From assembly GCA_016795425.1 (NCBI GenBank), contig JAEUHG010000301.1:1-33797 (forward strand): a stretch of DNA of 33,797 bases, written 5' to 3'. This DNA comes from Verrucomicrobiales bacterium (GTDB taxonomy: Bacteria; Verrucomicrobiota; Verrucomicrobiia; Limisphaerales; CAIMTB01). A model generated the notes under the pieces. The model made no database searches. It saw only the letters and a program-made list of their open reading frames with translations, and was not told the DNA's origin. Made by a program: the position numbers and the translations under genes. Positions 9,701 to 17,735 of the stretch are shown in pieces (the stretch's first letter is position 1; every line of letters starts with the position of its first letter).

Positions 9701-10744
9701 TCACTTCCTGACGCGCGCGCCCCACATCCTCCCCTTCTTCTCCTCCAGGTTGCCCTGATGAATGACGAAACCAGGGTCCTGGATCAGGTTGGGCACCTCT
9801 TTCTTCGCCAGCAAATCGAGCAGGGCTTGAACGGACTGTTCCGCCTCGAAATACACGTCCTGAACGCCAGTGGCGTCCAGGTATCGGTCCACCAGCATCT
9901 GATACGCGGTGGCGTCCCCATCGAAACCTCCCAGAATGACGTGCCCGGGTTCCCCGATCCGATGATATTTGTTGGCCGACTTCAACGCCGCCACCACCGA
10001 CGGAAACAGGAAGTCGGACGATGAAAAGATGAAGGAGATGTCCGGATTGACCTGAAGCGCATTGACGACACCCGCCCGCGCCTTCTCCTGATTCCATTCC
10101 GACGGCACCTCGGCCACGACCTCGACCACGGATTCATGGCCCTTCACGGCATCATAGAACCCGTCGCGCCGACCGATGGCATTCATGTCGCCCAGATCCC
10201 CCACGATCAGCATCGCCTTGTGTTTGCGGCCGGTCTTGCGCGCTTCCTCGATCATGAACTGAACCGTTTCGCGCGTCAGCTTGCGGTTGTCGGCAACCAC
10301 CGCCACCGGCCGAATTCCATCGGATTCGGAGGCCGGCCGATTGAAGAGCACGACCGGGATGCCCGCTTCGTTGGCCGACTTGATGGCCGGCACACAGGTC
10401 TTCGAGTCCTTCGGAACGAGAATGATCCCATCCACCTTCCTCGTGACCAATGTCCGGACCTGCTGCAATTGCCGGTTGGCGTCGCCGTCCGCCACGGACT
10501 CCACCAACCGGATGTCCCGCTTCTTCAATTCCTCTTTGATCGCTTCGAATCCCGCCACCCAGTACTCGGTCTGGAGGGTCTCGAAATTCACGCCGACGGT
10601 GAGAGACGCTTTTTGCGCCGTCCCGCTTGTCGAAGTCGATTCCGATGGCTTTCCGCACCCGGACGCGACCAGCAGGCACAAAAGCAGGTTTGTAAGGAGT
10701 AACGCGGGGAGAGACCCGCTCATTCGAACAGCGAGAGTTTTCAT
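9701..10744 (-). CDS. Sugar ABC transporter substrate-binding lipoprotein (RbsB-like), probably for apiose
   Basis: A 347-residue periplasmic-binding-protein-like domain of the ribose-binding class. A hydrophobic leader ends in a lipobox-like LVASGC with Cys30, so the mature protein is predicted to be lipid-anchored. The mature part starts LTVGVNFETLQTEYW and contains a motif typical of this class (VRTLVTRKVDGIILVP), then later ILGGFDGDATAYQML, all in the order expected for a two-lobed type I binding protein. The start chosen is ATG at 10744 (MKTLAVRM); ATG at 10759 would add five residues. It is followed after 33 bp by the first permease. D-apiose as ligand is inferred from the flanking apsD, apnO, oiaC and apnL genes. 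Ribose-like binding proteins cannot be assigned a sugar from sequence alone. Confidence 0.88.
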   Translation of the reverse strand: MKTLAVRMSGSLPALLLTNLLLCLLVASGCGKPSESTSTSGTAQKASLTVGVNFETLQTEYWVAGFEAIKEELKKRDIRLVESVADGDANRQLQQVRTLVTRKVDGIILVPKDSKTCVPAIKSANEAGIPVVLFNRPASESDGIRPVAVVADNRKLTRETVQFMIEEARKTGRKHKAMLIVGDLGDMNAIGRRDGFYDAVKGHESVVEVVAEVPSEWNQEKARAGVVNALQVNPDISFIFSSSDFLFPSVVAALKSANKYHRIGEPGHVILGGFDGDATAYQMLVDRYLDATGVQDVYFEAEQSVQALLDLLAKKEVPNLIQDPGFVIHQGNLEEKKGRMWGARVRK

Positions 10745-10861
10745 GGCACAAGCATTCATGGTCCAACCAGGTTTTCCGCACTGACTCGACATTGCGACGG
10801 AAAGCGCCTCCGTGGTCTGCGGAAGCGATATTCTTCGAGGTCTCATGCGGTGACAGGAATT

Positions 10862-11674
10862 TCAATCCGGGATCAACCCCCGCAGATGACGCATGCTCCG
10901 TTCCGCCCAATCCCTTTCCCGAGCGAGGGTGTCGTCCAGCGTCGGCCCGAACGGCGGCCATGTTTCCAGGATGGCATTCACATCCCGGCCCGCCGCCCGC
11001 AACCGGTCGAGAAGCCACGGCAGATCGAGCCGACCTTCTCCTGCCGGACTTCCGGCGACGACAAATCCGAGCATGGAGTCCACCCGCGCAATCTTGAAGT
11101 CCTTCACATGCAGACTGAGCGCGTGCGGAGCCAGGCTGGCAACCACCACCTCCGGCCCTTCCAGCGCCCCAAACGAATTCACGGTGTCCAAGCAGATGCC
11201 CACGTCGCCAGGACCGGCTTGTTCAAGAATCGATACCAAGGTCCGGCACTGAAACCGGTCGTGGTTCTCAATGGCAATCCGGACACCGGCATCACGGTAC
11301 TCGGGGATCAAACTTCGCAGCCGCGCCACTACCTCCTCCGGCGGCGGTTCATCCCCGGGACTGTCGACGACGACGCGAACAAACGGACATCCGAAACGCA
11401 CCGCCAACCGAAGATATTCCCGCATCCCTTCCGCGCGAAGCCCGCGCGTTCCCACCTCCACGGCGATCCCTGCCTCGTGCGCCTCACCTTCAAAGACCGA
11501 CAACTCGGCGGCCGACAAACGATGGAGCGGAAGATTATCGCAGACTTGAAGCACCCGGGCACCGAGGCGGCGCGCCTCTGACAGCAGAGTGAGGGCATCC
11601 ATCGGCCGGGGCGGGACATGTCCCGGAATACCGATGGCCCAGGCGAACGCGTAGCTCCCGAGACCCAGTCTCAT
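10862..11674 (-). CDS. oiaC: 3-oxo-isoapionate decarboxylase (OiaC family), TIM-barrel metal enzyme
   Basis: A 270-residue protein of the sugar-phosphate isomerase/AP-endonuclease-2 TIM-barrel fold, recognised as OiaC, which converts 3-oxo-isoapionate to L-erythrulose and CO2. Characteristic stretches are MRLGLGSYAFAWAIGIPGH at the start, VCDNLPLHRLS (44-54), EVGTRGLRAEGM (73-84) and PAGEGRLDLPWLL. The expected metal ligands of the fold are in place: Glu136 (AIENHDRF), Asp163 (CLDTVNSFGALEG), His189 (LHVKDF) and Glu237 (ILETWPP). The reading frame is open far upstream, but ATG at 11674 is the right start because it gives the family's N-terminus and overlaps the apnO stop by 4 bp (ATGA). That coupling joins the two consecutive pathway enzymes. 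Family recognition is from memory of motifs; a xylose isomerase-like enzyme of another pathway is the main alternative. Confidence 0.8.
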   Translation of the reverse strand: MRLGLGSYAFAWAIGIPGHVPPRPMDALTLLSEARRLGARVLQVCDNLPLHRLSAAELSVFEGEAHEAGIAVEVGTRGLRAEGMREYLRLAVRFGCPFVRVVVDSPGDEPPPEEVVARLRSLIPEYRDAGVRIAIENHDRFQCRTLVSILEQAGPGDVGICLDTVNSFGALEGPEVVVASLAPHALSLHVKDFKIARVDSMLGFVVAGSPAGEGRLDLPWLLDRLRAAGRDVNAILETWPPFGPTLDDTLARERDWAERSMRHLRGLIPD

Positions 11675-12525
11675 GGCCGCTCCGTCGGCGGGAGTTGGCC
11701 GGCGACAATCATGCCAACCTGTTCGCGCACGCTCGCGGGCTCGAACAGCTTCTTCCAATCGGGCTGCAGCAAGTGTCGGCGGCCATATTCGGCGATCAGT
11801 TTCGCGCCGTCGCTGAAGGGAAAACCGACCCGACCGAAGGCAATGCCCAGCTCCACTTTGACATGTCCGAACATGAAATCCTCGGCCGCCGCCCGAGGGA
11901 CGCCGCGGCGCACTGCCTCTTCCAACGCTTCCCGCAAGGCCAGGTTCAGGCAGATGCCCACGGTCTCCGCCATGGCCGGTTCCAGAATCGCCATCTGCTC
12001 CACGGTGATCCTGTGGGCCCGGTTCACCGGCCCGTAAAACTGCCGCGCCAGGGATTCCCCGAGGGCGTAATGCTCCTCCGGCCCCTGCATCAACGCACAC
12101 ACAATCGCCTGCGGCGCCGTGATGCCGCCGAAGAAATCGTCGCGCTCCGCCGCGCTCTCGAAATGATCGAACACACTCGGATGACACGGGTGCGTCACGA
12201 AATAGGAGATATCGGCCCGCGGCGCCAGTCCTCCCGCATGGGCCACCGCAGGATCCAAAGTGATGACCAACGCGCCGGGTCGAACCTTCGGAATGACGTC
12301 ATGCGAGATCGGTCCCAGCACCCGGTCCGGCAACGCGAGAATGACCACTTCAGCCACGGACAATGCCTCCGCCTGCGGTGTCGGCTCGAGTCCACGCCTC
12401 CGGATATTGTCCAAACCGGCCGCATGGACCTCCACCAAGTGCAGCTGGTGATCGTATTTCCTGAGGTTGTCCGTAAGTCGGCAGCCCATCTTGCCGCCGG
12501 CCCCCATGATCGCAATGGCACTCAT
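11671..12525 (-). CDS. apnO: D-apionate oxidoisomerase (ApnO family)
   Basis: A 284-residue NAD-dependent enzyme with an N-terminal Rossmann fold (AIMGAGGKMGCRLTDNL, residues 5-21) and a helical C-terminal domain of the 6-phosphogluconate dehydrogenase-like class that bears the ApnO family. ApnO oxidises D-apionate and rearranges it to 3-oxo-isoapionate. Conserved-looking stretches are ILALPDRVLGPIS (62-74), THPCHPSVFD (111-120) and the C-terminal FGHVKVELGIAFG (219-231). ATG at 12525 gives the glycine-rich motif at the very start, as expected. The stop overlaps the oiaC start by 4 bp, and apsD lies 153 bp upstream. It could in principle be a 3-hydroxyacid or ketol-type dehydrogenase of another pathway, but pairing with an OiaC-like decarboxylase and an ApsD-like dehydrogenase favours apionate. 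Confidence 0.8.
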   Translation of the reverse strand: MSAIAIMGAGGKMGCRLTDNLRKYDHQLHLVEVHAAGLDNIRRRGLEPTPQAEALSVAEVVILALPDRVLGPISHDVIPKVRPGALVITLDPAVAHAGGLAPRADISYFVTHPCHPSVFDHFESAAERDDFFGGITAPQAIVCALMQGPEEHYALGESLARQFYGPVNRAHRITVEQMAILEPAMAETVGICLNLALREALEEAVRRGVPRAAAEDFMFGHVKVELGIAFGRVGFPFSDGAKLIAEYGRRHLLQPDWKKLFEPASVREQVGMIVAGQLPPTERP

Positions 12526-12540
12526 TCGTAATAACGCAGG

Positions 12541-12566
12541 TTCGTGGTTCGTCGTTCGTGTTCGAA
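12541..12566. repeat. Short TTCGT-rich repeat in the apsD-apnO gap
   Basis: Three TTCGT units, two of them followed by a TTCG-type variation, sit within 26 bp (ttcgtggttc gtcgttcgtg), just upstream of the apnO start inside a 153-bp non-coding gap. On the gene strand it reads as CGAAC repeats. It may be simple low-complexity sequence or a protein-binding site. No hairpin is formed. Confidence 0.5.
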
Positions 12567-12678
12567 GTCGTGACGGTCCCGGTCAGAGGACTGCGGCAGG
12601 GGCGCTCCGGTTGTGTGGCGGGTGAAATGCATGGTGGCAGGAGAAGTTCGTTCGGCGAAGCGCCTTTCGCATCCGAAT

Positions 12679-13704
12679 CTAAGACCCCACTCGGATCGCC
12701 GTCCGCGATCGGGCGGAGTCATAGGCCGCAAAAACCAATTCGAGGGTCTTCAGGTTGTCCGCCCCCGTCGTCTCCGCCGGAGCACCACCTCGCAACGCCT
12801 CGAAGAGATTCCGATGACAATCCACGATGCTGGCATGAACCAGGCCATAGGCCGGATCGGCCCAGGGATATGGATTCGGATGCACCTGTTGCTCCTCGAT
12901 GCCCGCCGGGCTGAAGATCCGTAACCGGCCATCGGCTGTGAGCCCGACGCCAGCGTCGCGTCCTTCGACCGCGATGAACGTCTCTGGAAACCGATCGAAT
13001 TCCCAGCGACTGGCGTAACTCATGTTCACCGTCACGGTGACGTCCTCAGCCATCCTCATCACCACCGTCGCCACATCCTCTCCGCGAATGTCCGGGTGCA
13101 TTCTCCGGGTCTGACAGTACAACTCGCTCGCCTCCCCCCAAAGGAACCGTGCCACGTCCAGAAGGTGCGTTCCCATGTCGGCGAGAATGAACTGCTCCAC
13201 CTCCTTCAGGAACGGTTGGTTGTCGAACACGGGAAAACTATGGGCGTAGTCGATTCGGGCGCGCACCACTTGACCGAGTCGTCCCGAATTCAAGACCCGT
13301 TTCATGGCACGGATGGGGGCCTGCCATCTCCAATTCTCGTGAACCAGAAGCGGACTCCCCGAAAGCCGACAGGCGTCCACCATGGCGCGCGCGGTGCCGA
13401 GGTCGGGCGCCAGCGGCTTCTGACAGATCACCGGCAACCGCCGCCTCGCGGCCTCCCTCACCATCGGGGCGTGGGTCTCGACGCTGGTGACGATGTCCAG
13501 AAAGTCCAATGACTCCTGGTCCAGCATCGCCTCGAGCGAATCATGCACCGCCGGCACGCCGAACTCCCGAGCCAGTGCCTCCGCCTTGGACCGCGTCCGG
13601 TTGAAGACGGCGACGCATTGGACCCCTTCGATTTCCCGCCATCCGGCGAGCTGAAACCTGGACCAGAATCCGGCGCCCGCGATGGCAAATCTCAAGGGTT
13701 TCAT
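12679..13704 (-). CDS. apsD: D-apiose dehydrogenase (Gfo/Idh/MocA family)
   Basis: A 341-residue cytoplasmic NAD(P)-dependent sugar dehydrogenase, recognised as ApsD, which oxidises D-apiose to D-apionolactone, the first step of the pathway. The Rossmann motif AIAGAGFWSRFQLAGW (7-22) opens the protein, and the catalytic Lys96 is in ICQKPL (93-98). The substrate-domain stretches are VHENWRWQAPIR (121-132), FPVFDNQPFLKEVEQFI (157-173) and DMGTHLLDVARF (176-187, with His180), then HPDIRGEDVATV (203-213) and FDRFPETFIAVEG (236-248). The combination FPVFDNQPFL with HENWR is what distinguishes ApsD-like members from general Gfo/Idh proteins in my recollection. The start is ATG at 13704, 19 codons inside a longer open frame, because it places the Rossmann motif at the N-terminus. 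The gene is 99 bp downstream of the second GH140-like gene. Confidence 0.8.
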   Translation of the reverse strand: MKPLRFAIAGAGFWSRFQLAGWREIEGVQCVAVFNRTRSKAEALAREFGVPAVHDSLEAMLDQESLDFLDIVTSVETHAPMVREAARRRLPVICQKPLAPDLGTARAMVDACRLSGSPLLVHENWRWQAPIRAMKRVLNSGRLGQVVRARIDYAHSFPVFDNQPFLKEVEQFILADMGTHLLDVARFLWGEASELYCQTRRMHPDIRGEDVATVVMRMAEDVTVTVNMSYASRWEFDRFPETFIAVEGRDAGVGLTADGRLRIFSPAGIEEQQVHPNPYPWADPAYGLVHASIVDCHRNLFEALRGGAPAETTGADNLKTLELVFAAYDSARSRTAIRVGS

Positions 13705-13803
13705 AGAATCGGTTCCGGGATCATGAGGCCTTCGAGGTGGGCTTTCACTCGGTTTCACCAACAGGCAGGCGCGCGAGTCGCGACCCGGGTTGCCGCTGCG
13801 GTT

Positions 13804-15198
13804 TCAAGGCGCCAGGCCCTCCAGCAGCAGGACCCAATCCCCTTCGCCCGGGGGGTGGAATGCTCGTTTTCCTTTTTCCGTTATATCATCCAACCGGGTG
13901 GTCTCGCCTGTTCTAGGATTGTACCAGGACGCTCGAACACGGTTTCCCACGATCTTCGAGAGATCGACGGTCAACGGCCGCTTCCCGGGCGTGTAGATCC
14001 ATGAGAACGAACCATCGACCGCCAACGCGGCCACCACCTGATCGTTGGCGGCGGGCTTGCCGCCACCCTCGCCGACCACCACGCCGTGCAAGTCCGGCAC
14101 CAGTCGCCACCAGGGTTGCGTTGGGATCAGGACGCGGAGATGTCTCAGGCTCTCCGCTCCGGGAAGTTCGAGAACGGCTCGCCAATCCGCCGGAAAATTC
14201 CAGTTCGGTGAACCATAGGCGTGGCCGAAGCCGCCCCCCAGCACACACCACCAGGCCTGCTTGCGCGCCTGCAACGCGCTCCCCCAATCACCGTGCTCGC
14301 CCTCATAGGTCGACTCCCCCAGGAAAAACGGGCGCACGGGGATCTTGGCGTACTCGGCATGGCTGACTTCCGGGACGTCGGGCTGATTCTTGTTCCAAGC
14401 TTTGTCGAATCCGCGGAAGTAGGTGTAGACCATGGAGACATCCAACCAGGGTTCGTCCGCCGGCCAAACATCCGTGCTCGAGTGGCTGGAGGCCGCATGG
14501 TAAGTGATCAACTGGCGCGGAGCCGACTCCTTCAAACCTAGGCCCAAGGCGCGAATTTCATCCCTGGCGTTGTGAGGATCGTTGTCGCCGCCGAGAATCC
14601 ACATCACATTGTCGAACCCGCCGTACCGTCGTCCCAACCAGCGGCCCCACTCGCCGGCCTTGGCGGCACCATTTGCGTTCAGCGGTGCGGGACGCTTTTC
14701 GCGGTCGGTCCCCGCCCACCCTTCGCCACAGCAGCCCGACCACAGGGGCGCCACGGCCAGAAGGAGTCCCTGCCGTCGAGCCTCCGAAATCACCCGGTCG
14801 ACGTGCGCAAAGAACTCCGCGTTCGGCCGGGCAAAATCCTGCACCGGGGGAGCGCCTGCGAATGGCCAGTGGCCCGCTCGATTGGTCATGCCCAGGAACC
14901 CGGTGAGCTGCACCTGGAGAGCATTGAATCCTTGCGCCTTCCGGCGCGCCATGTACTCGGTCGCTTCGGCCTCGGTAAGTTTGAGGAACAACATCCACGG
15001 AGTGTCGGCCTGGTAAAAGAACGGGACACCGCGACTGTCGACGAGATAGCGGCGGTTCTCGCCAACCTGCAGGGGAAACATCGGCTCCGTCCCGAACGAC
15101 GACGAGGCCGCTCCAGCCGACGAACCGCCCATCATCACCAAGAGCGCGGTGACGAATCCAAAGCGCGCATTGCCGCGTGTCGAGTGCCCCGGCTTCAT
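13804..15198 (-). CDS. Secreted GH140-like (apiosidase-like, former DUF4038) glycoside hydrolase, divergent copy
   Basis: A 464-residue exported TIM-barrel hydrolase. A signal peptide covers about residues 1-30 (hydrophobic FGFVTALLVMMGG, ending AGAAS). The family's N-terminal motif reads QVGENRRYLVDSRGVPFFYQADTPWML (44-70). The two expected catalytic acids are visible: Asp205 in MWILGGDND and Glu295 in FFLGESTYEG. A C-terminal beta domain (about 385-460) carries RASWYNPRTGE and ends in DWVLLLE, the layout of GH140 apiosidases with their trailing DUF5060/collagen-binding-like domain. It differs from its neighbour at 16217-17662 by a Cys-Cys pair (SGCCGEGW, 154-161) and by YHAASSHSST replacing the FHPPGG loop, so specificity may differ. 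It lies 12 bp downstream of the propeller gene. The fold assignment is firm; apiose release is inferred. Confidence 0.82.
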   Translation of the reverse strand: MKPGHSTRGNARFGFVTALLVMMGGSSAGAASSSFGTEPMFPLQVGENRRYLVDSRGVPFFYQADTPWMLFLKLTEAEATEYMARRKAQGFNALQVQLTGFLGMTNRAGHWPFAGAPPVQDFARPNAEFFAHVDRVISEARRQGLLLAVAPLWSGCCGEGWAGTDREKRPAPLNANGAAKAGEWGRWLGRRYGGFDNVMWILGGDNDPHNARDEIRALGLGLKESAPRQLITYHAASSHSSTDVWPADEPWLDVSMVYTYFRGFDKAWNKNQPDVPEVSHAEYAKIPVRPFFLGESTYEGEHGDWGSALQARKQAWWCVLGGGFGHAYGSPNWNFPADWRAVLELPGAESLRHLRVLIPTQPWWRLVPDLHGVVVGEGGGKPAANDQVVAALAVDGSFSWIYTPGKRPLTVDLSKIVGNRVRASWYNPRTGETTRLDDITEKGKRAFHPPGEGDWVLLLEGLAP

Positions 15199-15210
15199 GG
15201 TGTCATGGCG

Positions 15211-16152
15211 TCACGGCGTCGGCTTCCAACTCGCGCGACTTCCGTCGATCGCCATTTGGAAGCGCAACGATTCGACGAGCCTCGCGTCACTCCCATCGGG
15301 TCGAATGACCCATACGGGACGCTTGTCGGCGGGTTTTTCGGCATAGACCTTCACCATCCGTTCCGGATGGCTCCAGTACCGCTCGTCCGTTCGACGAAAG
15401 GAGATCCACCGGCCGTCAGGCGACCAGGCGCTGGGCGTGCAAACGCTCGTGCCCCCAAACGTGGTGAGCCGACGCTGCCCGGAGCCACTGGCGTCGATGA
15501 CGAACAGTTCCAACGCCTCACCGACCGGAAAGGAAAACACGATCTGCTTCGAATCCGGCGACCAGTTGGGGAAGGTCGCCCCCACCGGGCTCACTTCCTG
15601 CACCACTCGGCGCTTGTTCGAGCCGTCGTGGTCCATCACGAAAACGGTCACGCCGCCCTCCACGTGTCCGGTGTAGCAGATGCTCGTTCCGTCGGGCGAA
15701 AGGGTCGGATCATGCCCCTCGCCGAGGATCTCTTCACGGGTGCCGTCAGGCTTGATGCTGGCCATCTCGGGTCTGGCCCCATGTCGACCGAAGACAATAC
15801 GTTCACCGCGCGGTGTGCGCTGCCAACTTGGCATATAACAGACCGCCGACGTGCGATTCAAACGGCGCACCCGCGAGCCGTCGGCGTTGGACACCCAGAG
15901 ATTCGTCGTGCTCTCGCGATTGCTGGCGAAACAGATCCGCTTTCCGTTCGGCGACCAACACGGATAACGATCTTCGGATCGAGGAGATCGGGAAACATTG
16001 AACAGGTCGCCCGTAGTCGGATCCGCGATGTAGACCTCCGTGTCTCCGGTGCGAACCGACGTGACCAGCAGTTGATGGCCACGAAGGTCCGACGCCACGA
16101 CGGACGCGACCACCGCGCTTCCACAGAGGAGAGCGAGCCCAAGTTTCTTCAT
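15211..16152 (-). CDS. Secreted TolB-like (PD40) beta-propeller protein of unknown function
   Basis: A 313-residue exported protein. A signal peptide is visible (MKKLGLALLCGSAVVASVVAS), which also fixes the start at ATG 16152, 35 codons inside a longer open frame. The mature part is made of PD40/WD40-like blades with the recurring 'WSPNGKRICFAS', 'LSPDGTSICY', 'WSPDSKQIVFS' and 'WSPDGRWISF' pattern, each followed by a 'DGS..RRL' turn; about five or six blades can be counted. It sits between two GH140-type genes, 64 bp after one and 12 bp before the other, so it probably works on the same polysaccharide in the periplasm. It could be a carbohydrate-binding propeller or an undescribed lyase or hydrolase. 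I see no catalytic motif that I recognise. Confidence 0.82.
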   Translation of the reverse strand: MKKLGLALLCGSAVVASVVASDLRGHQLLVTSVRTGDTEVYIADPTTGDLFNVSRSPRSEDRYPCWSPNGKRICFASNRESTTNLWVSNADGSRVRRLNRTSAVCYMPSWQRTPRGERIVFGRHGARPEMASIKPDGTREEILGEGHDPTLSPDGTSICYTGHVEGGVTVFVMDHDGSNKRRVVQEVSPVGATFPNWSPDSKQIVFSFPVGEALELFVIDASGSGQRRLTTFGGTSVCTPSAWSPDGRWISFRRTDERYWSHPERMVKVYAEKPADKRPVWVIRPDGSDARLVESLRFQMAIDGSRASWKPTP

Positions 16153-16216
16153 AATCGCCGTGCTTCCTCCCACACCCGCGATCCATGCGGGCGCGGAAAT
16201 CCATTCGTGCTCCGGG

Positions 16217-17662
16217 TCAGTTCTTTCCGGGAGCAGAGTATTTCTTCGCCGCGTCATCCAGCACTAACACCCAATCCAGCATCTCGCCGAGTTCCGGTGG
16301 AACAAAGGTGCGCTGGCCCTGGTTGGGAAAGGTCCCGATGGCCTTGGCCGAGCCGTCCCGCGGATTGAACCACCACGCTTTGACCTTGGCCCCGCCAACC
16401 ACCTCCATGCGCACCGTGAAGGCGCGCCCCACCGGCACGTAGACCATCGCGTAGCTGCCGTCCGAATCGCGCGTCGCGGCCAATCGGTATCGCCCCGCCC
16501 CGGGCAGATGGGTCGGCACTCGATCTCCGACAACCACCGAATCATCGGGAATCCGAGTCAGAAAGGGGCGCGATTCCAAAAGGGCACGGCCGTGCTGCAT
16601 CTGGGCGGCGCCAGGCTGGTCGATGGCCTCATACCAAGGCATCAGCGGATTGTTGATTGGCTTTCGGGGCGGAGCCCACATCTGCCAAACCGAATGGTGC
16701 CCATAGGTATGGCCGCAGGCGCCTCCGAACAGATCCCAGTAGAGGGGCCGTCGCACGTCCGCGGCGATCGAATGGCCGAGTTTGCCGGCATCGAACGACA
16801 CCGGGTGATCCTCGTAGATCGGCTCCCCGTCGATCACCGGCTTCACCGGCGTGCGGTCGTAGTCCGCCCGGGTTTTGTCATAACGACCGGTGAACTCCGC
16901 GACATGCCCGTTCTGGCGCATGTTGAAGTCGAGCCACGGTTCGTCGTGGAACCAGGTTGAGGAACCATTGCCTCCCGGGGGGTGAAACGTCATCAGGTGC
17001 GCCCCGCCATCCCCGCGGCGCAGGCCTTTCGCCATCGACCGGATGATATCCTTGTGTTCGTCGGTCGAGATGTCGCGATCGCCACCCAGGATCCAGATCA
17101 AACCGGCGTCCTTATATCGTCGCCCCAACCATTCGCCGTACGCCTCCGCGTTGGCTGCAGTGAACAGAGGTCGCTGGTTGTTGCTGGTATCCCGCCAATA
17201 ACGTCCCCACGTCGGAAGGAAGCCGATATAGATTCCACGCCGGTTGGCCTCCGCCACGATGAAGTCCACGTGATCCCAGTAGTCGTTGGCAGGCCCTTCG
17301 ACCAACGCCGGCCGCGTCACGTCGAGGTCGACAAATGGCAAATGACCGTAAGGGTTCGGGTCGATGTGGCCGTCGAGTTCGGCGATGGCGACCGATTGCA
17401 GGACATTGAACCGGCGCGCGGAGCGATTCTCGAGCAGGCGAAGGACTTCCTCCCGGTTGAGCCGATGAAAAAGTTCCCACGTCGTGTCGCCGAGGTAGAA
17501 GAACGGCTTCCCCTCCGTGGTCACCAGATAACGTCGATTCTCGGAAACCCGGAGTCCCGGAAGTGTCGCCGCCGTTGTATGGCAGAAGGCATGAACCAGT
17601 CCGATGGCGACGGCAACGCGCGCGGCAAAACCGCCAAAGCCACCAAGGGAAAAGGGCTGCAT
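16217..17662 (-). CDS. Secreted GH140-family apiosidase (former DUF4038)
   Basis: A 481-residue exported glycoside hydrolase of the apiosidase family, expected to cut beta-linked D-apiofuranose from pectic side chains such as those of rhamnogalacturonan II. The leader MQPFSLGGFGGFAARVAVAIG ends near the AAT-L junction at about residue 33. The family motif LRVSENRRYLVTTEGKPFFYLGDTTWELFHRLNREE spans 37-72 (as separate stretches LRVSENRRYLV and FFYLGDTTWELFHRL). Catalytic acids: Asp195 in WILGGDRD and Glu280 in VIDGEPIYED, matching the Asp/Glu pair known for the characterised Bacteroides enzyme. The substrate loop FHPPGGNGSST (226-236) and WLDFNM are intact. The C-terminal beta domain has KAWWFNPRDGSA. 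ATG at 17662 is chosen because it begins the signal peptide; the open frame continues upstream into the pseudopilin gene. Two candidate AraC half-sites lie just upstream. Confidence 0.85.
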   Translation of the reverse strand: MQPFSLGGFGGFAARVAVAIGLVHAFCHTTAATLPGLRVSENRRYLVTTEGKPFFYLGDTTWELFHRLNREEVLRLLENRSARRFNVLQSVAIAELDGHIDPNPYGHLPFVDLDVTRPALVEGPANDYWDHVDFIVAEANRRGIYIGFLPTWGRYWRDTSNNQRPLFTAANAEAYGEWLGRRYKDAGLIWILGGDRDISTDEHKDIIRSMAKGLRRGDGGAHLMTFHPPGGNGSSTWFHDEPWLDFNMRQNGHVAEFTGRYDKTRADYDRTPVKPVIDGEPIYEDHPVSFDAGKLGHSIAADVRRPLYWDLFGGACGHTYGHHSVWQMWAPPRKPINNPLMPWYEAIDQPGAAQMQHGRALLESRPFLTRIPDDSVVVGDRVPTHLPGAGRYRLAATRDSDGSYAMVYVPVGRAFTVRMEVVGGAKVKAWWFNPRDGSAKAIGTFPNQGQRTFVPPELGEMLDWVLVLDDAAKKYSAPGKN

Positions 17663-17693
17663 GGACCGAGGGTAGTCATCATTCCGCCGAAGG

Positions 17694-17728
17694 CTTGAAC
17701 GATTCGGCCGGCGACTGGAACGATCCGG
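17694..17728 (-). promoter_or_regulatory. Candidate AraC-type operator: 21-bp-spaced direct repeat before the GH140 gene
   Basis: Two 14-bp direct repeats, CTTGAACGATTCGG (17694-17707) and CTGGAACGATCCGG (17715-17728), match at 12 of 14 positions and are offset by exactly 21 bp, two helical turns. That is the classic layout of paired AraC-family half-sites. The near copy ends 31 bp before the GH140 start codon, in the 73-bp gap after the pseudopilin gene. The same CTTGAACG core recurs with the same offset at 18588-18620. No clear -10 box is visible, so whether it activates or represses is open. Confidence 0.5.
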
Positions 17729-17735
17729 GCGCCGG

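Noticed and set aside
11675..12187. Upstream extension of the oiaC frame by 171 codons
   Set aside because: It runs antisense-free but entirely inside apnO on the same strand in another frame, with no protein-like composition; ATG 11674 with the ATGA overlap fits the family N-terminus.
13750..13806. CGGTTTCA occurring twice upstream of apsD (13750-13757 and 13799-13806) as an operator
   Set aside because: The offset is 49 bp, not a whole number of helical turns, and the second copy overlaps the end of the preceding coding region; it is unlike the 21-bp-spaced CTTGAACG pairs.
15211..16152. Oligogalacturonate lyase (PL22) as identity of the secreted propeller
   Set aside because: PL22 enzymes are also propellers and fit a pectin context, but this protein is shorter (313 aa) and I cannot find the expected His/Gln metal-binding cluster.
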